From: Methylorubrum populi
GTDB lineage: Bacteria > Pseudomonadota > Alphaproteobacteria > Rhizobiales > Beijerinckiaceae
NCBI GenBank assembly: GCA_020741775.1
Contig: DYYG01000035.1
Coordinates: 310,001-374,000, forward strand
Direction of reading: 5' to 3'
Length of the DNA stretch: 64,000 bases
Under the pieces are notes generated by a model, which was not told the DNA's origin, did not search any database, and saw only the letters and a list, made by a program, of their open reading frames with translations. Shown here one piece after another: positions 19,164 to 29,724 of this stretch. Every line of letters begins with the position of its first letter. The first letter of the stretch is position 1. The position numbers were made by a program, and so were the translations under genes.

Positions 19164-22100
19164 ATGCGTTTCGCCCATTTCTTCGTCGACCGGCCGATCT
19201 TCGCCTCGGTGACGTCGATCATCTTCCTGATCCTCGGCTTCGTCGCCTACGAGAAGCTGCCGGTCTCGCAATATCCGGAGATCGTGCCGCCGACGGTGAC
19301 GGTGCGCGCGAGCTTCCCCGGCGCCAATGCCGAGACGGTCGCGGCCACCATCGCGACGCCGCTCGAGCAGGAGATCAACGGCGTCGACAACATGCTCTAC
19401 ATGACGTCGTTGTCGACCAACGACGGCGCCATGCTGCTGACCGTCACCTTCAAGGTCGGCACCAACCTCGATATCGCCAACGTGCTGGTGCAGAACCGGC
19501 TCTCGGTGGCCCAGCCGCGCCTGCCGCCGGACGTGCGCAACCTCGGCGTCACCGTGCGCAAGGCCTCGCCCGACCTGATGCTGGTCGTGCATCTGCTCTC
19601 GCCCAAGCGCACCTATGACCAGAACTATCTGGCCAACTACATCTACCTCAACATCCGCGACGAGCTGCTGCGCCTCGACGGCGTCGGCGACATCTCGATC
19701 TTCGGCGGCAACGAATATGCCGAGCGGATCTGGATCGACCCGCAGAAGATGGCCGCCTACGGCCTGACTACGACCGACGTCACCAGCGCGCTGCAGGAGC
19801 AGAACGTGCAGGTCGCCGCCGGCCAGCTCAACGGCCCGCCGGCCGCGCCCGGCGCCGCCTTCCAGCTCGTGGTCCAGTCGCAAGGCCGCTTCCAGACGCC
19901 GGAGGAATTCGCCGACGTCATCGTCAAGGCGAGCGACGGCCGCCTCGTGCGCGTGCGCGACATCGCCCGCGTCGAGATGGGCCAGAAGGACTACACCACC
20001 AACTCCTTCCTCAACGACACGCCTGCGGTCGGCATCGGCGCCTTCCAGCGGCCGGGCACCAACGCGCTCGAGGCCGCGGAAACCGTCAAGGCGACGATGG
20101 AGAGCCTGAAGAAGAACTTCCCGCCGGATGTCGAGTACCGCATCGCCTACAACCCGACGGAGTTCATCGAGGAATCGATCCACGAGGTCTACAAGACCCT
20201 GTTCGAGGCGGTCCTCCTCGTCGTCATCGTGGTGATCGTGTTCCTGCAGAGCTGGCGCACGGCGCTGATCCCGGTGATCGCGATCCCGGTTTCGTTGGTC
20301 GGCACCTTCGCGGTCATGGCCGCGCTCGGCTTCTCGCTCAACAACCTGACCCTGTTCGGGCTGGTGCTCGCCATCGGCATCGTGGTCGACGACGCCATCG
20401 TCGTGGTGGAGAACGTCGAGCGCAACATGGCCGAGGGGCTCTCCCCCGGCGAGGCGGCGCACAAGACCATGGACGAGGTGGGCGGGGCGGTCATCGCCAT
20501 CGCCCTGGTGCTGGCGGCGGTGTTCATCCCGACCGCCTTCATCCCCGGCATCTCGGGCCAGTTCTACAAGCAGTTCGCGCTCACCATCGCGGCCTCGACC
20601 ATCATCTCGGCCTTCAACTCGCTCACCCTCTCGCCGGCCCTGTGCAAGCTCCTGCTGAAGCCGCACGACGCGCATCATCGGCCGAAATTCTTCCTGACGC
20701 GCTTCGTCAACTGGCTGGCGAGCCTGTTCAACCGCGGCTTCGACTGGCTGTCGAACGCCTATGGCCACACCATCCGCCTGCTGACCGGCACGGCGATCGG
20801 CATCATCGTGATGCTGATCCTGTATGCGGGCGTGATCGCCGGCACCCTGCATCTCGCCCGGACGACGCCCACGGGCTTCATCCCGGACCAGGACCAGGGC
20901 TACCTGATCGGCGTGGTGCAGCTGCCCTCCGGTGCCTCGCTCGACCGCACCACCGAGGTGGTGAACCGGGCCGCCGCCATCGCCCGCAAGATCGACGGCA
21001 TCACCAACACCGTCATCATCGCCGGCTTCGACGGCGCCACCTTCACCAACACCACCAACGCGGCGGTGATGTTCCTCACCCTCAAGAACGCCAAGGAGCG
21101 GGCTGCCCAGGGGCGCAGCGCTGCCGTCATCACCGGAGACGTGATGAAGGCGACCGCCGGCATCCAGGAGGCGCGGGTCATCGTCATCCCGCCGCCGCCG
21201 GTGCGCGGCCTCGGCCAGGGCGGCGGCTTCAAGATGCAGATCGAGAGCCGCCAATCCTCGGCCATCGGTCCGCTTCTGGCGGCGGCCGGCGAGGTGATGG
21301 GGCAGGCCAACCAGAGCAAGGACGTGACGCGGGTGTTCACCACCTTCGGCAACGACACGCCGCAGCTCTACCTCGACATCGACCGCACCATCGCGCGCAT
21401 GCTCAACGTGCCGCTCGCCAACGTCTTCTCGACGGTGCAGGCGGCGCTCGGCGGCACCTACGTCAACGACTTCAACACCCTCGGCCGCATCTACCAGGTG
21501 CGCGTGCAGGGCGACGCGGTCTACCGCATGTCCCAGCGCGACATCGAACAGCTGAAGGTGCGTTCCTCCACCGGCGCCCTGGTGCCGATGGGGACGCTCG
21601 CCACGATCCGCGAGATCACCGGTCCGCAGATCGTGCAGCGGTTCAACCTGTATTACTCGGTGCCGCTGCAGGGCGTGGCCCAGGCCGGCGTCTCGACCGG
21701 TCAGGCGCTCGACACCATGGAGGAGATCGCCAAGCGGTCCCTGCCCGAGGGCTATTCCTACGACTGGACCGAGATCGCCTTCCAGCAGAAGGCCGCTGGC
21801 GGCACCGCCATCTACGTCTTCGCGTTGGGCGTGCTGCTCGTGTTCCTCGTGCTCGCGGCGCAGTACGAATCCTGGGCGCTGCCGCTGGCGATCCTGCTGG
21901 TGGTGCCGACCGGCGTGCTCGCCGCCCTGTTCGGCGTGCAGCTCAGAGGACAGGACAACAACATCCTGACCCAGATCGGCCTGATCGTGCTGATCGGTCT
22001 GGCGGCCAAGAACGCGATCCTGATCGTGGAATTCGCCCACGACATCGAGGAGAGCGAGCACAAGGGCCCGGTCGATGCCGCCGTGCAGGCCTGCCGCCTG

Positions 22101-22358
22101 CGCCTGCGCCCGATCCTGATGACGGCCTTCGCCTTCATCCTCGGCGTGCTGCCGCTGGTCATCGCCACCGGCCCCGGCGCCGAGATGCGTCAGGCCCTCG
22201 GCACCGCCGTGTTCTTCGGCATGATCGGCGCGACCTTCTTCGGCCTGTTCCTCACGCCGGTCTTCTACGTGGTGATCCGCAAGACGGTGATCTGGATCGG
22301 CCGGAAGCGCGGCAAGGATCCGCACGACGCGCCGCACGGAGCACCCGCCCACGGGTGA
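19164..22358 (+). CDS. RND efflux permease, HAE1 (AcrB/MexB-like)
   Basis: FAHFFVDRPIFASVTSIIFLILGFVAYEKLPVSQYPEIVPPTVTV; GIVVDDAIVVVENVERNM; 1064 aa. Confidence 0.95.
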   Translation: MRFAHFFVDRPIFASVTSIIFLILGFVAYEKLPVSQYPEIVPPTVTVRASFPGANAETVAATIATPLEQEINGVDNMLYMTSLSTNDGAMLLTVTFKVGTNLDIANVLVQNRLSVAQPRLPPDVRNLGVTVRKASPDLMLVVHLLSPKRTYDQNYLANYIYLNIRDELLRLDGVGDISIFGGNEYAERIWIDPQKMAAYGLTTTDVTSALQEQNVQVAAGQLNGPPAAPGAAFQLVVQSQGRFQTPEEFADVIVKASDGRLVRVRDIARVEMGQKDYTTNSFLNDTPAVGIGAFQRPGTNALEAAETVKATMESLKKNFPPDVEYRIAYNPTEFIEESIHEVYKTLFEAVLLVVIVVIVFLQSWRTALIPVIAIPVSLVGTFAVMAALGFSLNNLTLFGLVLAIGIVVDDAIVVVENVERNMAEGLSPGEAAHKTMDEVGGAVIAIALVLAAVFIPTAFIPGISGQFYKQFALTIAASTIISAFNSLTLSPALCKLLLKPHDAHHRPKFFLTRFVNWLASLFNRGFDWLSNAYGHTIRLLTGTAIGIIVMLILYAGVIAGTLHLARTTPTGFIPDQDQGYLIGVVQLPSGASLDRTTEVVNRAAAIARKIDGITNTVIIAGFDGATFTNTTNAAVMFLTLKNAKERAAQGRSAAVITGDVMKATAGIQEARVIVIPPPPVRGLGQGGGFKMQIESRQSSAIGPLLAAAGEVMGQANQSKDVTRVFTTFGNDTPQLYLDIDRTIARMLNVPLANVFSTVQAALGGTYVNDFNTLGRIYQVRVQGDAVYRMSQRDIEQLKVRSSTGALVPMGTLATIREITGPQIVQRFNLYYSVPLQGVAQAGVSTGQALDTMEEIAKRSLPEGYSYDWTEIAFQQKAAGGTAIYVFALGVLLVFLVLAAQYESWALPLAILLVVPTGVLAALFGVQLRGQDNNILTQIGLIVLIGLAAKNAILIVEFAHDIEESEHKGPVDAAVQACRLRLRPILMTAFAFILGVLPLVIATGPGAEMRQALGTAVFFGMIGATFFGLFLTPVFYVVIRKTVIWIGRKRGKDPHDAPHGAPAHG

Positions 22359-22380
22359 AACCACGCCCGATAGGGGATGC

Positions 22381-22419
22381 GAGAACGGCCGGGAGCACTA
22401 GCTTCCGGCCGTTCTCGTT
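22381..22419 (+). terminator. Rho-independent terminator-like hairpin
   Basis: GAGAACGGCCGG-GAGCACTAGCTT-CCGGCCGTTCTC followed by GTTT. Confidence 0.75.
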
Positions 22420-22437
22420 TCACGAACAGGATCGCCC

Positions 22438-23310
22438 GTGCCCGGTTACCTGCCCTTCGCGGGCGCCCTGAAGCTTCCCGCCTATACCTGCGACAATTGC
22501 GGGTTCTGGCAGCGCCATTTCGAGGCGCCGCCGAGCTGCCCGATGTGTCTCGACGCGCGCCACGTGGTGCCGCAGGACGGTTGGCGCTTCCGCTCCGCGG
22601 CCGAAGCGCAGGCCGCCTTTCCCTGCCACTGGCAGGAACTGGAGCCGGGTGTCTGGCGCTTCTGGAACGAGCCGGTCTCCGGCATCGGCCCGAGCGCCTA
22701 CCTGATCCAGACGGAGGCCGGAAACATGGGCTTCGAGGGATGCCCCGTCTTCAGCGAGGCGGCCCTCGACCAGATCGAACGCCTCGGCGGCATGCAGGTG
22801 CTCTCGGCCTCGCACCCGCATTCCTACGGGGCCCTGGTGCAGTTGCAGGATCGGTTCGACCCGGAGCTGTGCCTGCCGGCGGCCGACTTCATCTGGAGCG
22901 CGGCGCTTCAGGTCTCCTGGCCCTATGACGACTTCCTGGAGCCGCTGCCGGGACTGGAGTTGCACCGCACCGCCGGCCATTTCGACGGCCATGCCGTTCT
23001 GTTCGACCGGAAGCGGAAGATCTGCTTCTGCGGAGACGCGCTCAAATTCGAACTCGACCCCGGCGATTTTCGCCGCGCGGTGACGATCTCCGCCCACAAG
23101 GCCTTCGTGCGCGGCGTTCCCCTGACGGTGAGCGAGCTGCGCCGCTACCGGGATGTGTTCGAGCGGCTCGACTTCACCCAGACCTGGACCCCGTTCGAAC
23201 CGGCGGCCAATGTCGGCCGCGCGCAAGTCCTGGCCTTGATCGACGCGATGCTGGGCACCCGCCCCCATGCCGCCCCGGTTCCGCTGACCGACCTCGGGCC
23301 GCGCGGTTGA
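22438..23310 (+). CDS. MBL-fold metallohydrolase-like protein with N-terminal rubredoxin-like zinc ribbon
   Basis: YTCDNCGFWQRHFEAPPSCPMC (two CxxC); ASHPHSYGALVQLQDRF, HRTAGHFDGHAVLF, FCGDALKF MBL-like motifs. Confidence 0.75.
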   Translation: MPGYLPFAGALKLPAYTCDNCGFWQRHFEAPPSCPMCLDARHVVPQDGWRFRSAAEAQAAFPCHWQELEPGVWRFWNEPVSGIGPSAYLIQTEAGNMGFEGCPVFSEAALDQIERLGGMQVLSASHPHSYGALVQLQDRFDPELCLPAADFIWSAALQVSWPYDDFLEPLPGLELHRTAGHFDGHAVLFDRKRKICFCGDALKFELDPGDFRRAVTISAHKAFVRGVPLTVSELRRYRDVFERLDFTQTWTPFEPAANVGRAQVLALIDAMLGTRPHAAPVPLTDLGPRG

Positions 23311-23809
23311 AACGCTCCGGGTGTTGTTTCAGACAGCCCCCCCATCCATCACGCGTCGCTCGTGTCGTTGCCGAGGATACCGTCCAGGTCTCTCGGAGAC
23401 CGGATGGTGTTTCGGCGAACGACTATGATCTTTGCTATTTCCGACCGCACAATCCTGCCGAAAGATCCCGGCCTCACGAACAGAAATCTCAAGGATAATT
23501 CATACAGAGAAGGCTTTTGCTTTCTCTATGTATAGTTGGCACGAATTTAAACTTGATATGGGCAGACAATGTTTTGAAAAACGCTCCGAAGGAATTACAG
23601 CAAGTTCTCCCGATGCAATTGCACTACACCCAGCATACCTATCGAGTTACAGACAGGCACATTTACATTTCATTAACTCAACATCCGATAAGGAATCCTT
23701 GCGATCCATCACAACTTCGAGAGCGCCTGATCTAGGCACACTCTCGATCAGCAAGTAAAACTGCTCCTGAGGGACGCGGTTGGAGGATCGCGACAGAGGG
23801 GCTCCAACT

Positions 23810-25270
23810 ATGTTCCGCAAGGCTCAGCACAACGACGCTCAGGCCAAGCTCGACGCGTTCAACCGCTCGCTTGCCATCATCGAGTTCGACCTGGACGGAA
23901 CGATTCTGTCCGCGAACCAGAACTTTCTCTCCATCCTCGGCTACGACCTCGAAGAAATTCGAGGCAAGCATCACCGGATGTTCGTTGATGCCGCCCATGG
24001 CGCGAGTGCGGATTACACTGCGTTCTGGGATCAACTGCGCAGCGGCCGGCACGTGGCCGGCGAGTTCCCGCGCATCAACAAGACCGGCCAGAGGGTTTGG
24101 CTCGAGGCCACCTACAATCCGATCCTCGATGCCAGCGGCAAGCCGGTTCGGGTGATGAAGCTCGGCGCCGACATCACCGCGAAGAAGAACGAGACCGACC
24201 GCCTGATGACGATGATCGACGGCATGCCCATCGCCGTCATGACGGTCGATCCCTACGACGACTTCAAGATCAATTACATCAACAAGACCTCGCGGACCAC
24301 GCTGGCGACGATCGAGCAGCATTTGCCGATCAAGGTCTCGGAGATGCTGGGACGATCCTTCGACGTGTTCCACAAGAACCCGCATCACCAGCGCAACCTG
24401 CTCGCGGATAACAGCCGCTTGCCGCATCGGGCCAAGATCAAGGTCGGCCCCGACACGCTCGATCTGCGGGTGTCGGCGATCAACGGCCCCGATGGCCGCT
24501 ATATCGGCCCGATGGTGACCTGGGGGGTGATCACGGCGGAGCTCGAGATGGCGGCGGAAGTGTCGCGGGTGGTGGCTGCGGTCGGCGCGGCGGTCGAGGA
24601 GATGCAGCTCTCAGCCGAGAGCATGTCGCGCTCGGCGGAAGAGGCGCGGCAGCGCGCCAGCTCGGTCGCGAACAGCTCGGAGCAGATGACCGCCTCGATC
24701 CAGGAGATCTCGGGACAGGTGGGCCGCGTTTCGGAGCGGGCCCAGAGGATCTCCGCCCAGGCCGAAGCCACCGATACGACCGTCCGCCAGCTCGCAGAGA
24801 ATGCCCGCAAGGTCGATACGGTGGTGGCGATGATCCGGTCGATCGCCGATCAGACCAACCTGCTCGCCTTGAACGCTACCATCGAGGCGGCCAGGGCGGG
24901 CGCCGCCGGCCGCGGCTTTGCCGTGGTGGCGGCGGAGGTGAAGGCGCTGGCCGAACAAACCGCGCGGGCGACCGGCGACATCTCCACCCAGATCGCCGCG
25001 ATCCAGAGCGCCACGGGGAATGCGGTCGATGCCATCGGCACGATCACGGCGGCGGTCACCGAATTGTCCGGCCTGACGCTCTCCATGGCGAGCGCAGTGG
25101 AAGAGCAGGCGGCATCGACCGAGGAAATGTCCGGCAACATCGCGGGCGTCTCATCGGCGGCAACGGCGACGGGATCCCTCGTCGAATCCGTTCGCTCGAT
25201 CGCCGACGGCCTCTCGGCCCAAACCATCAGCCTGGGGGCCAGCGTCGAGAAATTCGTCAGGGTGCAGTGA
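23810..25270 (+). CDS. PAS-containing methyl-accepting chemotaxis protein
   Basis: [34 protein letters not shown] hairpin: [51 protein letters not shown]. Confidence 0.95.
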   Translation: MFRKAQHNDAQAKLDAFNRSLAIIEFDLDGTILSANQNFLSILGYDLEEIRGKHHRMFVDAAHGASADYTAFWDQLRSGRHVAGEFPRINKTGQRVWLEATYNPILDASGKPVRVMKLGADITAKKNETDRLMTMIDGMPIAVMTVDPYDDFKINYINKTSRTTLATIEQHLPIKVSEMLGRSFDVFHKNPHHQRNLLADNSRLPHRAKIKVGPDTLDLRVSAINGPDGRYIGPMVTWGVITAELEMAAEVSRVVAAVGAAVEEMQLSAESMSRSAEEARQRASSVANSSEQMTASIQEISGQVGRVSERAQRISAQAEATDTTVRQLAENARKVDTVVAMIRSIADQTNLLALNATIEAARAGAAGRGFAVVAAEVKALAEQTARATGDISTQIAAIQSATGNAVDAIGTITAAVTELSGLTLSMASAVEEQAASTEEMSGNIAGVSSAATATGSLVESVRSIADGLSAQTISLGASVEKFVRVQ

Positions 25271-25726
25271 GGCTCGTTCCTCCAACGGTTTCAGGCTCGG
25301 GGCGGTCATCCGGCCCGAGCGGCCGGGTGCGACCGGGCATCTGTGTCGGAGAACACGAAATCGGCGGCAACCATGCAACCGGAAGCCGGCAAGGCGCTTA
25401 TCGTGTCTCCCGCCCCGCGGCGGATAGCCCGGCATCCCCCATGATCAACTCGGCCTTCCTCATTCCTCCCGGCTTCGGCCCCCTGGCGAACCCGATCCTC
25501 TTCGGCGTGTCGGACGCTCTGGCGCAGCTCTTCCCGTTACAGGCGTCCGGCGGCTCGTGTCCGGAAGCCCCTGCCGCGCGGAGCGAGGAAAGCGCGTCCG
25601 CTTCCACCGGCCATCGGCCCTCTGACGCCGACCGGACCGCCTGATTCGCCGCGCCGGCTCCGCCCTTCTGCGGCCACGTTCGTCGCGACATTGCGCGGCC
25701 AGACGATCCGCGGAGACGCCTCACCC

Positions 25727-26374
25727 ATGTCCTTCCTTCAGGGACTGCCGATCAGCGATCTGATCGCCCATTACGGTTATCTCGCCATCTTCGTCGTCGT
25801 TGCCCTGGAAAGCGCGGGCGTGCCGATGCCGGGCGAGACGATCCTGATCTCATCGGCGGTCTATGCCGGCAGCACCGGCCAGCTCAACATCGTGCTCATC
25901 GTGGCCGCCGCCGCCGCTGCGGCGATCCTCGGCGACAATGTCGGCTACTGGGTCGGCCGGCGCTGGGGCATGCCGCTGCTGCTGCGCTACGGCCACCTCA
26001 TCGCCCTCGACCACGGCCGGCTCAAGCTCGGCCAGTACCTGTTCCGGGAGCATGGCGGGAAGATCGTGTTCTTCGGCCGCTTCACCGCGATGCTGCGCGC
26101 TTACGCCGCCGTGCTGGCCGGGGTGAACAAGCTCGATGCCCGCCGCTTCATGCTGTTCAACGGCCTCGGCGGCCTCGCCTGGGCCGGCATCATGGGTTTC
26201 GGCGCCTATGCCTGCGGGCGCCAGATCGAGCACATCGTCGGCCCTGTCGGCCTCGCTCTGCTCGCCTTCGTGATCTTCGGCGGCCTCGCCCTGTGGCTGT
26301 TCATGAAGCGCCACGAGGAGCGGCTGCTGGTCAAGGCGGAAGCCGCGATCCCCGGTCCGCTCACGGACCGGTAG
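25727..26374 (+). CDS. DedA family membrane protein
   Basis: ESAGVPMPGETILISSAVYAG, FFGRFTAMLRAYAAVLAGVNKL. Confidence 0.9.
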   Translation: MSFLQGLPISDLIAHYGYLAIFVVVALESAGVPMPGETILISSAVYAGSTGQLNIVLIVAAAAAAAILGDNVGYWVGRRWGMPLLLRYGHLIALDHGRLKLGQYLFREHGGKIVFFGRFTAMLRAYAAVLAGVNKLDARRFMLFNGLGGLAWAGIMGFGAYACGRQIEHIVGPVGLALLAFVIFGGLALWLFMKRHEERLLVKAEAAIPGPLTDR

Positions 26375-26406
26375 CTGTTTCGGGGCCGGTCAGATCCCGC
26401 TCTGTG

Positions 26407-26518
26407 CCTCACCTGAGGTGCCGCGTCGGCGGCCTCGAAGGAGGACTCTAGGGATCGCGGCGCCTTCTGGAGCCCTCCTTCGAGGCCTCCGCTTCGCTCC
26501 GGCCCCTCAGGATGAGGG
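26407..26518. repeat. Palindromic intergenic element related in motif content to 12304-12438
   Basis: GGCCTCGAAGGAGG (26431-26444) / CCTCCTTCGAGGCC (26474-26487) perfect arms, CCTCAcCTGAGG and CCTCAGGATGAGG at the ends. Confidence 0.7.
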
Positions 26519-26601
26519 CATGATTCGGGACTGACGGCCCAACCAAGCCCCAAGGCTTGTGCCCTGACCGGCGGGCCGACACCCTTTTCGAACCGATCTC
26601 G

Positions 26602-26629
26602 GGGCGGCGCTCTTGTGAGGGCGCCGCCC
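26602..26629. terminator. terminator-like hairpin 3' of tal-pgi (no U-tract on the minus strand)
   Basis: GGGCGGCGC / GCGCCGCCC. Confidence 0.4.
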
Positions 26630-26636
26630 TTTCTCG

Positions 26637-29456
26637 TCAGGCCGTCGCCGCCTTGATCGCCGCCGCGACACGCTTCACGCCAGCCGCGACATCGCCTCCC
26701 TTGATGTGAACGCGCAGCGCCCGGCGCTTCCGCTCGGCCAGAACCGCGAAATCACCCCTGGCCTGAGCCGCGATCACCGTGGCGAAACCGAGCTTGCGCC
26801 CGGGGATCGGCAGGTCGGCCGAGGGGTCGGCGGTGATCTGGAGGAACACGCCGGAGGCCGGTCCGCCCTTGTAGGCCTGCCCCGTCGAGTGGAGGAAACG
26901 CGGCCCGAATTCCAGGCAGGTCGCGACCTGGCGGGCATCGCGCATGGCGAGCCGCGCCTCTTGCAGGATCGCGTGATGCGCCTCGTTGCGCTCCACATAA
27001 GCGAGCAGGGCGAGGTAATCGCCCGGCTTCATCCGCGCGAGATGCGCCCCGACGATCGCCTCGAAGCCGTCCTGGCGCAGGGCCTCGGAATTGGCCGCAT
27101 CGGCGTAGAGCGCGACCGTCTCGTCTTCGAAGATCGGCGTCTCGGCCGGCAGGGCGCCGGTCTCCTCGGCCGCCGCGAACAGCTTCTTCGTCTCGATCTT
27201 GCTCGCCTCGACATCGGGCTGGTCGAACGGGTTGATCCCGAGCACGGCGCCGGCGACGGCGGTCGCGATCTCGAAGCGGAAGAATTCCTGAGGAAGCCGC
27301 TCGACCTTATCGAGGTCGATGCGCACCACCGGCTGCGCCTCGCTTTCCAGGATCTTCACCGCCTCGTCCTGCCGCGCATCCGCATGGCCGTCGAGGCGCA
27401 GATACACGAACAGGCGATCTTCGCCGTAGACCGCCGGCACGCCGACCGGCTCACCTTCGACCGGGATGATGCCGACGCCTTCCTTGCCGGTCGATTCCGC
27501 GATCAGCTGCTCGGCCCAGGTGCCGAAGGTGTCGATACCGGGGGAGGCGATGATCGTGATCTTGTCGCGGCCGAATTCCTTGGCCGCCGTCCCGATGGCC
27601 GCGCCGAGGCGCACCCCGGGATTGGCGGCGGGCGGGACCGCCGGACCGCAGGAGCGGACCATCATGCGGGCATTGTCGAGGAAGTCGCGGATCTCGACGC
27701 CGGCCGCCGCCGCCGGCACCAGACCGAAGGCCGAGAGCACCGAGTAGCGCCCGCCGATCTGCGGCACGCCGAGGAAGATCTTGCGGAAGTTGTCGTCCTT
27801 GGCCGCCTTCTCCATGGCCGATCCGGGATCGGTGACGGCGACGAAGTGCCGGCCGGCCTTCTCGGGCCCGACGACCCCCTTCATGCGGCCGAGGAAGTAA
27901 TCGCGGAAGACGTTGGGCTCCAGGGTCGAGCCGGATTTCGAGGCGACGATGAACAGCGTCGTCTCGAGCGTCACCGCCGCCTCGACGGACCGGACCTCGT
28001 CCGGATCGGTCGAGTCGAGGATGCGCAGCTTCGGAAAGCCCTCGCGATGACCGTAGGTGGCGGCGATCACCTCCGGCCCGAGGCTGGAACCGCCCATGCC
28101 GAGCACGACCACGTCGGTGAAGCCTTTCGCGCGGATCTCCTCGGCGAAGTTCTCGTAGAGGTCGACACGCTCCAGCTCGTCCTCGACGATGCGGAGCCAG
28201 CCGAGCCACTTGTCCTCGTCACGGCCGGTCCAGACCGTCTTGTCATGCGCCCAGAGCCGGCGGATCGCACCGCTCGCGCGCCAGGATTCGATGGCCTTGT
28301 CGGTCGCCGCCTGCAACGCCTCACCGAGCTTGCAGGTCTGCGCGTCGAGCCGGTGGCCGAGCAAAGCCGCCCGCTTGCCGGCGACGGCGCCGAGCAGCGC
28401 GTCGGCGGCATCGACGAAGAGCTGAACGCCCTCCTCGACGAGTTGGCGCGCCACCGCCTCGATATCGATGCCGGCCTCGGCGAGGCGCGCCATCACGGCC
28501 TCTGCCTCGTCGATCCCTTCCTCGAGCGTCGCTCGCGCTTTGCCATGGTCGCGGAACGCGTCCATGGTGGCCGGCGGCATGGTGTTGACGGTGTTCTTGC
28601 CGATCAGCTCCTCGACATAGAGCACATCGGAATAGGCCTTGTTCTTGGTTCCCGTGGACGCCCAGAGCAGCCGCTGCGCCTTGGCGCCCTTGGCTTCCAG
28701 CGCCTCCCACTTGGGCCCCGAGAAGATGCGCTTGTAGCGCTGGTAGGCGAGCTTGGCGTTGGCGATGGCCACCTTGCCCTTGAGGTCCTCGTAGCCGCCG
28801 ACCGCGTCGAGCTTCTTGTCGACCAGGGAATCGATGCGGCTGATGAAGAAGCTCGCGACGGAGGCGACCCGGGACACGTCGCCGCCCTTCTCCCCGAACT
28901 CGGTGAGGCCGTCGATGAAGGCGTGGGCGACCTCCTCGTAGACGCTCTGCGAGAACAGCAGGGTGATGTTGATCGAGATCCCCTCCGCCGTGAGCTGGCG
29001 GATCGCCGGAAGCCCGGCGGGAGTGGCCGGCACCTTGACCATCAGGTTGTCGCGGCCGACCGCCTTGTGGAGGCGGCGCGCCTCCTTCAGCGTCTCCTCG
29101 GTGTCGAGGGCGAGATAGGGCGATACTTCGAGGCTCACATAGCCGTCGGCGCCGTCGCTGGCCTCGTAGACCGGCCGGAGCACATCGGCCGCGTTCTGGA
29201 TGTCCTCAATGGCGAGCCCCTCGTAGAGGTCGATGACGCGGGCATCGCCCTGGCCGAGCACGGCCTTGAGGCTGTCATCGTACTCGGCGGTGTGGCCGAT
29301 GGCCTTCTCGAAGATCGCCGGGTTGGAGGTTACGCCGCGCAGATCGTCATTCTCGACCAGGGCCTTGAGTTCGCCCTTGGCGATGAAGCCGCGGGCGACG
29401 AAATCGAGCCAGACCGCCTGCTCATGCTCGGTGAAGAGGGCCTTCAGCGCGTTCAT
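26637..29456 (-). CDS. bifunctional transaldolase / glucose-6-phosphate isomerase
   Basis: N-term transaldolase (WLDFVARGF, GVTSNPAIFEKAI, NLMVKVPATPAGLPAI), C-term PGI (VLGMGGSSLGPEV, FIVASKSGSTLEP, GGRYSVLSAFGLVPAA). Confidence 0.95.
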   Translation of the reverse strand: MNALKALFTEHEQAVWLDFVARGFIAKGELKALVENDDLRGVTSNPAIFEKAIGHTAEYDDSLKAVLGQGDARVIDLYEGLAIEDIQNAADVLRPVYEASDGADGYVSLEVSPYLALDTEETLKEARRLHKAVGRDNLMVKVPATPAGLPAIRQLTAEGISINITLLFSQSVYEEVAHAFIDGLTEFGEKGGDVSRVASVASFFISRIDSLVDKKLDAVGGYEDLKGKVAIANAKLAYQRYKRIFSGPKWEALEAKGAKAQRLLWASTGTKNKAYSDVLYVEELIGKNTVNTMPPATMDAFRDHGKARATLEEGIDEAEAVMARLAEAGIDIEAVARQLVEEGVQLFVDAADALLGAVAGKRAALLGHRLDAQTCKLGEALQAATDKAIESWRASGAIRRLWAHDKTVWTGRDEDKWLGWLRIVEDELERVDLYENFAEEIRAKGFTDVVVLGMGGSSLGPEVIAATYGHREGFPKLRILDSTDPDEVRSVEAAVTLETTLFIVASKSGSTLEPNVFRDYFLGRMKGVVGPEKAGRHFVAVTDPGSAMEKAAKDDNFRKIFLGVPQIGGRYSVLSAFGLVPAAAAGVEIRDFLDNARMMVRSCGPAVPPAANPGVRLGAAIGTAAKEFGRDKITIIASPGIDTFGTWAEQLIAESTGKEGVGIIPVEGEPVGVPAVYGEDRLFVYLRLDGHADARQDEAVKILESEAQPVVRIDLDKVERLPQEFFRFEIATAVAGAVLGINPFDQPDVEASKIETKKLFAAAEETGALPAETPIFEDETVALYADAANSEALRQDGFEAIVGAHLARMKPGDYLALLAYVERNEAHHAILQEARLAMRDARQVATCLEFGPRFLHSTGQAYKGGPASGVFLQITADPSADLPIPGRKLGFATVIAAQARGDFAVLAERKRRALRVHIKGGDVAAGVKRVAAAIKAATA

Positions 29457-29520
29457 CTCGGTCGTCCTCGCGTGAATTTTTTAAGCGTCCCGCACCTGTA
29501 GATAGGGCGGTGACCACCGT

Positions 29521-29713
29521 AACCCTCCCCCGCTGCGGGGAAGGGTGCCCTGCGGAGCAGGCGGGCGGGCTTCGGCTCAGATCTGTCCGGAAGTGGCTTT
29601 CCCTCACCCGACCCGCCTCGGGGGCCACCCTCTCCCCATCCAAATCGGGCTTGCCCGCCTCGGACATTTGAGGCGGATATCGGGCACGCCCGACATCCGG
29701 AGGGGAGAGGGTT
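29521..29713. repeat. intergenic repeat-like block with several imperfect palindromes
   Basis: CCCTCCCCCGCTGCGGGGAAGGG, CGGGCTTGCCCGCCTCGG...CGGGCACGCCCGA, TCTCCCC...GGGGAGAGGG; sits between two convergent-free minus-strand genes. Confidence 0.45.
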
Positions 29714-29724
29714 TTCCGCGCACC

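Noticed and set aside
19044-22364. 1106-aa minus-strand ORF opposite the RND permease
   Set aside because: Shadow ORF from high GC third positions; His/Asp/Arg/Gly-rich translation with no family motif, fully opposite a clear AcrB-like gene.
23432-23758. 108-aa and 72-aa ORFs in the AT-rich leader before the MCP gene
   Set aside because: No family resemblance and atypical composition; likely chance ORFs in low-GC DNA.
26706-29501. 931-aa plus-strand ORF opposite tal-pgi
   Set aside because: Antisense shadow of a clearly recognised gene; low-complexity composition.
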